Source of the DNA: Conus ventricosus
Taxonomy: Eukaryota; Mollusca; Gastropoda; Neogastropoda; Conidae
Assembly (NCBI GenBank): GCA_018398815.1
Contig: CM031612.1
Coordinates: forward strand, 5,745,912 to 5,809,911
Direction: 5' to 3'
Length of the DNA: 64,000 nucleotides
Below, one piece after another: positions 52,173-61,100 of this stretch. Made by a program: the position numbers and the translations under genes. Under the pieces are notes generated by a model. That model ran no database searches, was not told the origin of the DNA, and worked only from the letters and a program-made list of their open reading frames with translations. How positions within the stretch are numbered: position 1 is the first letter of the stretch; every line of letters starts with the position of its first letter.

Positions 52173-55100
52173 CGTGTGTGTGTGCGTGCGCATGCATGCA
52201 TGCATGCGGTGTATGTGTGTCTATGAGTGCACCCATGTGCATGCATGTGTGTGTATGTGTGTGTGTGTATCCGTGCGCGAGGCGCATGTGCGTTTGTGTG
52301 TGTGAGAGTGTTTGTGTGCCAATGTACGTGAGATCAAACACAGACATGAACCTAAAGAGAAAAACATAATAAATCTCAACAGTCTGAAACATTTTTTTTC
52401 ATACACAATAAAAATGATCTTGGAGACAAAAAGTAAACTGTCCGAACATTTCATTTCTTCTTTCCATAGCTATGGTAACACTTCAAATCCCTAACCAAGG
52501 AGTCTGTAATTTGGGTGGATGGGTGGTGTTACCAATAAACCTGTGTTTCCTTTTAAACAGAATTGTTTAGAATTGAATTTATCTGAAATGCATGTCAGGT
52601 ATTCCATCAAGCAAAGTGAAGGAGTTTTTGTACCCACAAATAAAAACTTACTTTTAAATGAGATTGTATATTGAGACACAAATGTGTCAGCAACCAAAAA
52701 TCAACCATTCCTCTAAACTATTCGTTAACTGCCGAATGAACATATCACTAGGACAAATGATCAACAGTAAAGAGTAAGGAAGCTTAAGAGAATGGTTTCT
52801 TTACTTGCATAATCTACCAAAGCAGTGCAAAAAGATAAGCAATTTGTTTCTCTCATAACATCAGCTAGTATACCCTTGACCTCATAACCTTTGACCTCCA
52901 TATTCAGTCACATTCAGAAACTATGCTTATTCTTTTCGATGTACATAACGCTTTGTTCTGCATTCACCACACATTCAAACCATTTCTTTTTCTGTACATG
53001 CGTGACCCTTTGCTCTATTTTTCAAAACACATTCATACCCATTGTTTTTTCTTCTTCGGAGCTTCTATGACCCTGTGCTCTATACTCAATAATATTCTTT
53101 GACTTAATTCCTGTATGCATAACCCTTTGCTCTATATTCAAAACACATTCACATTCGTTGTTAATTTTTTTTCTCAGAACATCCTTGGCACTTTGCTATA
53201 AATTCAGTACATATTCATGCCCTTTGCTTATTCATATGGGCACAACTTTTGGCTCTATATTCAAAATGCTTTTAGAAAACTTTCTTTATTTTTTTTTTCT
53301 AGATGTGCATAGCCCATTGCTATATTCAGCACACATTCATATCCTTTCCTTATTTTTCTATTCATGCATGACCCTGTTCTCTCACATCTCTGTATGCTGT
53401 ACAATGTATATCCTTCGCTTGTTTTTCCTGTAATGTGCTCTCCATTTATCACTACTCCCCTGCAGGTGATTTCTCTCTGTGGTACAGCTGCACCTCTCAA
53501 TAGACCATCTGACCTCCCCCTTCTTGTGAAAACATTTTTTTTTTTTTGGGGGGGGGGGGGGTGGGGCCATCTTTGACTATTCCCAGTTTACCTCCAATAA
53601 AGCTCCTTCCATCTTCTTGCACTTACTGGAGGACTTTGCTGAATGGTTCTACCATGCATCCCATTTTGCATGTGATGCCAAGCCCTGATAATACATATTC
53701 AAACACTTACTGGAGGACTTTGCTGAATGGTTCTACCATGCATCCCGTTTTGCATGTGATCCCCAAGCCCTGATATACATATTCAAACACTTACTGGAGG
53801 ACTTTGCTGAATGGTTCCCTACCATGCATCCCGTTTTGCATGTGATGCCAAGCCCTGATATACATATTCAAACACTTACTGGAGGACTTTGCTGAATGGT
53901 TCTACTATGCATCCCGTTTTGCATGTGATGCCAAGCCCTGATATACATATTCAAACACCTTACTGGAGGACTTTGCTGAATGGTTCTACTATGCATCCGT
54001 TTTGCATGTGATGCCAAGCCCTGATATACATATTCAAACACTTACTGGAGGACTTTGCTGAATGGTTCTACTGTGCATCCCGTTTTGCATGTGATGCCAA
54101 GCCCTGATATACATATTCAAACACTTACTGGAGGACTTGCTGAATGGTTCTACTATGCATCCTTTTTGCATGTGATGCCAAGCCCTGATATACATATTCA
54201 AACACTTACCTGCTGGCACGGTACTCATTCACACTGAAAGGCATGTTGTGTGCATCTTCCGTTGCCTTTCTGTGACTTTGATCGTTTACGCTGTAGAAAA
54301 GAAAAAAACGACATAAAACAAACGTGAATGCTAAATCAGTTCCGTTAACACATACCTGACTTGAGATACAAGTTGAAATTACACTTGTGCGCCCTGAGGC
54401 AGATCATCCAAATTTTCTTCTTTTTTTTTTCAAACATTTTCATTAGCTTTTTACAATACTTTGCACAGTAAGACAAAAACAAAAGGAAAAGGTGAGAAAA
54501 CAACAACAACAGTACCAACAACACCATCTTCCCACTTTCCCCATCGTCAGTCACTGTTTCCTGGCTTTTCTGTGTGCTCTGTGCTGTCTATCTGCCAGGC
54601 GATTCGGTTCATAAGCAGCATTCCTTTGGAGTTATGGCCACGTGTTTATTTCACCATGGAGCATTCCTTTGGGGTTATGGCCACGTGTTTTATTTCACCA
54701 TGGAGCATTCCTTTGGGTTATGGCCACGTGTTTATTTCACCATGGAGCATTCCTTTGGAGTGATGGCCACGTGTTTATTTCACCATGGGAGCGTTCCTTT
54801 GGAGTGATGGCCACGGTTTATTTCACCAGGGAGCATTCCTTTGGAGTGATGGCCACGTGTTTATTTCACCATGGGAGCGTTCCTTTGGAGTGATGGCCAC
54901 GTGTTTATTTCACCATGGGAGCATTCCTTTGGAGTCATGGCCAGTGTTTATTTCACCATGGGAGCATTCCTTTGGAGTCATGGCCACGTGTTTATTTCAC
55001 CATGGGGGCGTTCCTTTGGAGTCATGGCCACGTGTTTATTTCACCATGGGAGCGTTCCTTTGGAGTGATGGCCACGTGTTTATTTCACCATGGGAGCATT

Positions 55101-58100
55101 CCTTTGGAGTCATGGCCACGTGTTTATTTCACCATGGAGCATTCCTTTGGAGTGATGGCCACGGTTTATTTCACCATGGGAGCGTTCCTTTGGATGATGG
55201 CCACGTGTTTATTTCACCATGGGAGTTTCCTTTGGAGTGATGGCCACGTGTTTATTTCACCATGGGAGCGTTCCTTTGGAGTGATGGCCACGTGTTTATT
55301 TCACCATGGGAGCGTTCCTTTGGAGTGATGGCCACGTGTTTATTTCACCATGGGAGCGTTCTTGGAGTGATGGCCACGTGTTTATTTCACCATGGGAGCA
55401 TTCCTTTGGAGTGATGGCCACGTGTTTATTTCACCATGGGAGCGTTCCTTTGGAGTGATGGCCACGTGTTTATTTCACCATGGGAGCGTTCCTTTGGAGT
55501 TATGGCCACGTGTTTATTTCACCATGGGAGCGTTCCTTTGGAGTTATGGCCACGTGTTTATTTCACCATGGGAGCATTCCTTTGGAGTGATGGCCACGTG
55601 TTTATTTCACCATGGAAAGCGTTCCTTTGGAGTGATGGCCACGTGTTTATTTCACCATGGGAGCGTTCCTTTGGAGTATGGCCACGTGTTTTATTTCACC
55701 ATGGAGCGTTCCTTTGGAGTTATGGCCACGTGTTTATTTCCCATGGGAGCAAGAGGTACCCTACTTGTTTGCTGTTTACTGTCAGTCACAGGTTTGAAAT
55801 TATTCAGGGTAGAGTGGAATAAACAAGACAGCGAATGGGGAGCGCAGTGGGTGACTGAGAAACCTTTACAGGGAAGTGGTGGGGAAGGGGGAAGGGGGAA
55901 GGGGCGGAGATGAGCTAATGAAAGACCAAAAATGAGCCACCAAACAGCTGGCAGATTCTCTCGTCAACAGTAAATGAAGAACTGCAGGTTATGGAACAGC
56001 TCGAAGATCTGACATTTACCTCCACTCAATCATCTCTGTTTCATCCAGTCATATTCTTTTCTTCACAGAGACCCTACGCATTGCATGTATCATTCCAACG
56101 ATCGATAATGTATTCCACAACTCAAATTTTGGATTTCAGCTAAACGTTTTGAGGGCACTTATATCCATGATAAGATTAATGTTGCTTATAGCCCAGCCGA
56201 CCGTTATATCCATGAACAGTTGCAAAAAATATCAAGTATGTCCTGTGTCACTTCCTTTGCTGCCTGTGCCATCGCAGCAAGCAATGTATGATGCTGGTTC
56301 AAATTTTGCTGAGGTTCTGGTCACTGATCTCTGGTTTCCAGGTCATTTCAGTCAACAACCAGTCTTCTACAGGAAATAACACCACCATGCAATTTTCAGA
56401 CCTGCCAACCCCTAAGAGACCAATGAGTAAGAATTGAAGCTCAGTGAGGCAGAAATGTGTAATTTCTGAGAGCTAAGAGTAATCAAGCGCGACATTTACC
56501 TTTTTTCAAACAAACACGATGCGATGAAATTGTTCACACAATCTGTGTGAACGTTACTTTTCTTCAAAACCAAGCTTTTCTTTTAAGTGTCACAAGAAAT
56601 CTTTACAAATTATGAAAATGAAGAATACACTGGAAACACACACAAATCCCCTAAACCATCATGGCATGGCACACCAAAGCTTGATAGTGCGCCAGAAACA
56701 ACCTAAAAAATTGGAAATGAAATGAGGCAGGGAACAGTAAACAATAAACAGTAAACAAGTGGGGTAACGTTTGCTCCCATAAAGAAACCTAACACAGAGT
56801 AACTTTTATTCAAGACTGGCATAGCCTTTTAAACTTGAATAAGGTCAGACCAAATACATAGACGAACAATCTAATAGTGGGGGGAAAAAAACAAGCACAG
56901 GCCAACAACTCAACTGTCTTGATAGTAATGACTTGGCAAAGATTTTGACTTAAGGGAGGTGGGGGGGGGGGGGGGGGGGGGGAGTTTGAAGATGGAGAAA
57001 TTGGGAACATAAAATTAAGAAAATATATAACCTAAAAAATGTTCTCCCCTGTTGCTGATTTTGTGCATGTGGGGTTGGCTATCAGCTCAGTGGCAATTGT
57101 GTCATTTTTTAAGTATTGCACCACCCCAGGAAAGAATTTGTCCCCCCCCCCCCCCTCTTCCTGACTTCCATCAGTCCCAACACAAACGGTCCATTCTGCA
57201 GTCGAGATGCAGCAGCAGTTTAGGCTTCCATGACAAGGGTCCTTACAATGTGTGTTGTCTTTGTTCGACTGCTCTTGAACTGTTTGGCGATCTCCGAATC
57301 TGAGAACGCTTCTTTAAAAAGCTGGGATGCATGGTCGGCTGCGCTAAGAGCGATGTTGTGCTCAACGACAAATCCGGACACCACTGCTTCAGCCCCAATT
57401 ACCTTTTCCCTAATTTGATCCTCTTTTGAGGTGTCTACAGTCTGAAAAAACTGTGTGATGCTGGAAGAATTCGGTGCGTTAGAGGAATCGATGTGCTTGC
57501 GCAGAGCTGCCAACCCCCCTGATGACTTGACCTTAAGATTTTGAAAATTTGACAGGAAGAAATGCATTTTGACAGGAAAATCTGGCGCGCGCAAGAAATT
57601 CATAAAGAAATCAAATTTCATTCATCATTTATAGAAAAACAAGTAGAAGTGAATGAAGTTGAACTCACCAGTATGTACACTATATACAAGAAGAAAGCTG
57701 TCTACAGGGACTTCTTTGTTGCAGACTTGCAGGTCTGCAACAGTTTCTCAGATAAGGCAGTCTGATGGCACGGCACACGTTCACCAGATTTGAGGACCAT
57801 GAGGGCACTTAAAGTGTCAGAAGTCATGGTCCCCCTGAAATCAGTCTTGTTCTTCCTCACCATAGAGAAGATGCGTTCACATGCGCAGTTGGAGACAGGA
57901 ATCAGGAGTATTCCTTGCATGACTGCTGCCAGGTTCTTGAACTTGAGACTTCCATTGTGATCTGTTATTTTGGCCATCATCTGCCACTGGAGCTCAGCAC
58001 ATTCTTGATCCATCACATCAGGTGGCACAGAATCCTCAGACTGGTACTCAAGGTATTCACAGAGGAGATTATCTTGGGTAGCACCATCTTGTAGCAGGCA

Positions 58101-61100
58101 AGGAAAGCGATGAATGAAGTAATCCAGGGATGCAGACTTTGCTTGGTTCCTCAGCCTGATATCTGCAACCTCTGCATGTCTCCACAGGGGCTGATCTGTG
58201 GGGTTCATCTTCTCCACCATGTATCAGGGGTTCCCCTGACTTTTTAGTTTTTGCGTCAAGAAACGCACGCCTCCGCAAAAATTGCGTCAGCGCTGAAAAA
58301 AATGCGTAACAAAGTAAACTGTACTCACTCCCGTCAAAACAGCTCTGAATCACGCGCCTTAACACCGCTGAAATGCAGAGCAGCTCGCTGCAGGAAAGCG
58401 TTTTCTGTGCCACACGAGTCCGAGCCTTCCATGGCAAGCAGCATGGTATTGTCCACGTTACTGTCACTCAGCCGCGACCGCTGACATGTCTTGACCCGGT
58501 TTTGGAGGCTGAAGCCACGTTCGCATGGCACACTGCTCACGGCATCCAGAATCACGTGGGATGATCGTGTGTGCGTGGGAAGTCATAACGTATTCCGATT
58601 GGAAGATGGCACCATCGCAGACGCGGGAAAGATTCCATTTTATTTCGAGGGGAGAAAGGATGAGGCGTTTTGGAACATTCTTGATCTAGCAAAAAGTCAG
58701 CGAGTGCCACAGAGTAAAATGTGCACGCACAAAATCACTAATTGGCGGTGTCAAGCAGTCTGCTGTAGGTCTGTGCCGTGTTTTGCCCCTCTGACATAGG
58801 CTTGCGGTTGAGAACAGGGTCCTGGGAAAATTGCGTCGCTAAACGCACGGCCGCGAAAAAAAATGCGTGGGAAAGCAGAAAAACGCAATAATTACGCAAA
58901 ATTTTGCAATAAATGGAACCCCTGATGTATGTACAAGTCGCTTGGAAGAAGGCCTTCACATTCTTGAAAAAGATCTCCTTCTCCTTGCTTTGAATGCCCT
59001 CCTTCAGATGTTGTCGGGTCTGGTACCCAAAATGAAGAGATCATCATCACCTTTGAATGTTGTAACTAGATTTGAAGTCCACCTCCATCAGAGCCCCCTG
59101 ATTCAAAGCACATGGTTTCACGAATGAAAGCAGCAGCTTCTTGAACAGACGTTCCAGATCCCTTTTGATGAGATGGATCCTGGCATGATCCGTCTGGAGC
59201 TGTTTGTTGGCTTTGTCAAAGATCTCAATGACTGCTGCATAGAAATGCACATACAGCTTCGCTGTCCGTCGGCAGAAGAATTCCTTCAGCTTTTCTTTGA
59301 TGGACGATGCTTCATCAGATGATCTGTCTGACGTCTTCATGGAGCATTCCTGCTTGAAGAACATCTTCAGGGCCTCCCACTGCTCAAGGACTCTGGACAG
59401 AGCGGCGCCAAGGGACAGCCACCTGGTGGGAACGTGTGAAATGACTTGATGTTGGGGAACACTGCACTTTTGTTGACAGTCCTGAAAACGCTGCTGCCTT
59501 CCACTGCTCTTGGACATGTACCATGATAGCTGCCTCATGATGTCATCCATGTCAAATTTTCCGCTGCCTGGCCTTCATGCCTCTCTTGAGTGCCAAACTG
59601 ATGAGATGACAAACACATCCAGCCAAGAAAACATCCGAATGTTTCTCGCGCACATACGAGATCACACCTTTGTGGGCCCCTGTCATCACGTATGCGTTGT
59701 CACACACTAATGCTAAGCAGTTCTTCCATGGGATGTCCAGAGAACTAAGCTCTTTGTCGAGTATGGCGAAATGTTCTCCCCTGTTGACGACTCGCTGCAG
59801 ACTGGATTACACAAAAGCTCCGTCTTGATCATGCCATCACAGACAGTCCGAACGACGATGGGATAACATTTGTCTCCACCCTCCTGGCTGCCGTCTGTTC
59901 CGATAACAAAAGGCCCTTTCTTCATACTGGCAGCGAGCTCTAAAGCCTTCCCTCTGCTGCAGGCTTTGACTATCTGAGTTGTTTCGTCCTTCCACTGCTG
60001 TACTCCTTAGCAATTTTGCTGTCCGAAACATGGCTCGGAACAGGGGCCCTGCATGGTCAGCAGCACTGATAGCGATGTTGTGCTCCACCAGAAAGTGAGA
60101 AAACAAGGTCTCAGCCCGAATCGTCGACAGCTCTGAACTCCCCTCTGAAGTGCTGGATGAGAAGAAATTACTCAACTTGACCGTCTTCTTCAGCGCCTTG
60201 CTCCTCTCCACGTGGCGATCAGAGGAACAATGGCGACTTACATCATCCAGCCCGCCATAGCAGATCTTGAAATCCAGTTCACATGGAACGCAGCGTGCAT
60301 GATTGGTAGAAACTTTAGAAGCGATGATGCATGGATACTACTTCGAGTAGTGCGGCAGGAATTTCTGATGGTACGAGGTCTTCTTTTTCGCTGGCCCTTC
60401 ATCATTCGTGCCTTTGCGTTTTGCGACAGCGCTTTTGTCCGCCATAGTCTGATAGAGAGCAGTGAAAATCGCAAAGTCTCGCGATAGGCTAGACACTCCT
60501 GCCACACGCAGCTTGTGTCGCCTGCTACAGTAGCAGACGACGCATGTTGAACACAAGTGTTAGAGACTGAGAGACTGTCAGACTGAGCGTTCAGTAGGCC
60601 AGTACATCGGCTAGCTTTGTCTCAAAGCGAGCGACTTGAGCTACTCGCACTATTATTGTGCAAGCTGAGCCCTTACTTTTGGAAATGGATGGTCGGAAGA
60701 TTTCAGATTTTTTTTCGCCGGAAGAAATACCGATTGACCAGAAGATCGGAAGAAATTAATTTGACCGGAAGAAAATCCGGCGAAACCAGAAGGGTTGGCA
60801 GCTCTGCTTGCGTGACTCAAGGTGACGCTTCACATCCACCATCCCACCATGGGAAATTGTGAAGTCCGACTTGCAAGTGGTACACCGTGCACAATTTACA
60901 CCTTTAGCCGAAGGTCGTATGCAGGGGAACTTTTCCGAGTATTCTTTTCGGAACTTTTGACCAAGTTTTTTCTTTTTCGCATCTTGTCCAAAACTTTCTA
61001 CTTCACGTTTCGACATTTTCGTAGCTAAAACTTCAAAAGGACGCCAACTTCGCTGAATGGTATAGATGGTGAAACGAACTGCGCATGACCGGAAACGCTT

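Larger units (their letters stand above)
57502..60806 (-). mobile_element. Middle hAT element
   Basis: Ends CAGAGCTGCCAACCC and GGGTTGGCAGCTCTG, flanked by CTTGCG at 57496-57501 and 60807-60812 (6-bp duplication). It is inserted in the outer element's transposase gene and is itself interrupted at 58225-58924. Its termini differ from those of the outer element at one position (CAGAS-CTGCCAACC), so they are related families. Confidence 0.94.
57010..61016 (-). pseudogene. Outer hAT transposase remnant
   Basis: It starts [20 protein letters not shown] at 61016 and has a BED-type finger ([26 protein letters not shown]). It is interrupted at 60806 by the middle element and resumes at 57501 with [17 protein letters not shown], then [19 protein letters not shown]. 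Removing the insertion with one CTTGCG joins RK to HID in frame. Further on, NGPFV-L-G-TDGSQE is visible only with frame slips, one in a G-run at 56957-57000, and the catalytic and dimerisation parts are absent. Confidence 0.85.

Noticed and set aside
55980..56080. Possible missing anillin exon on the minus strand ending at GAG|GTAAATG
   Set aside because: All three frames contain stops within 30 nt upstream of the donor.
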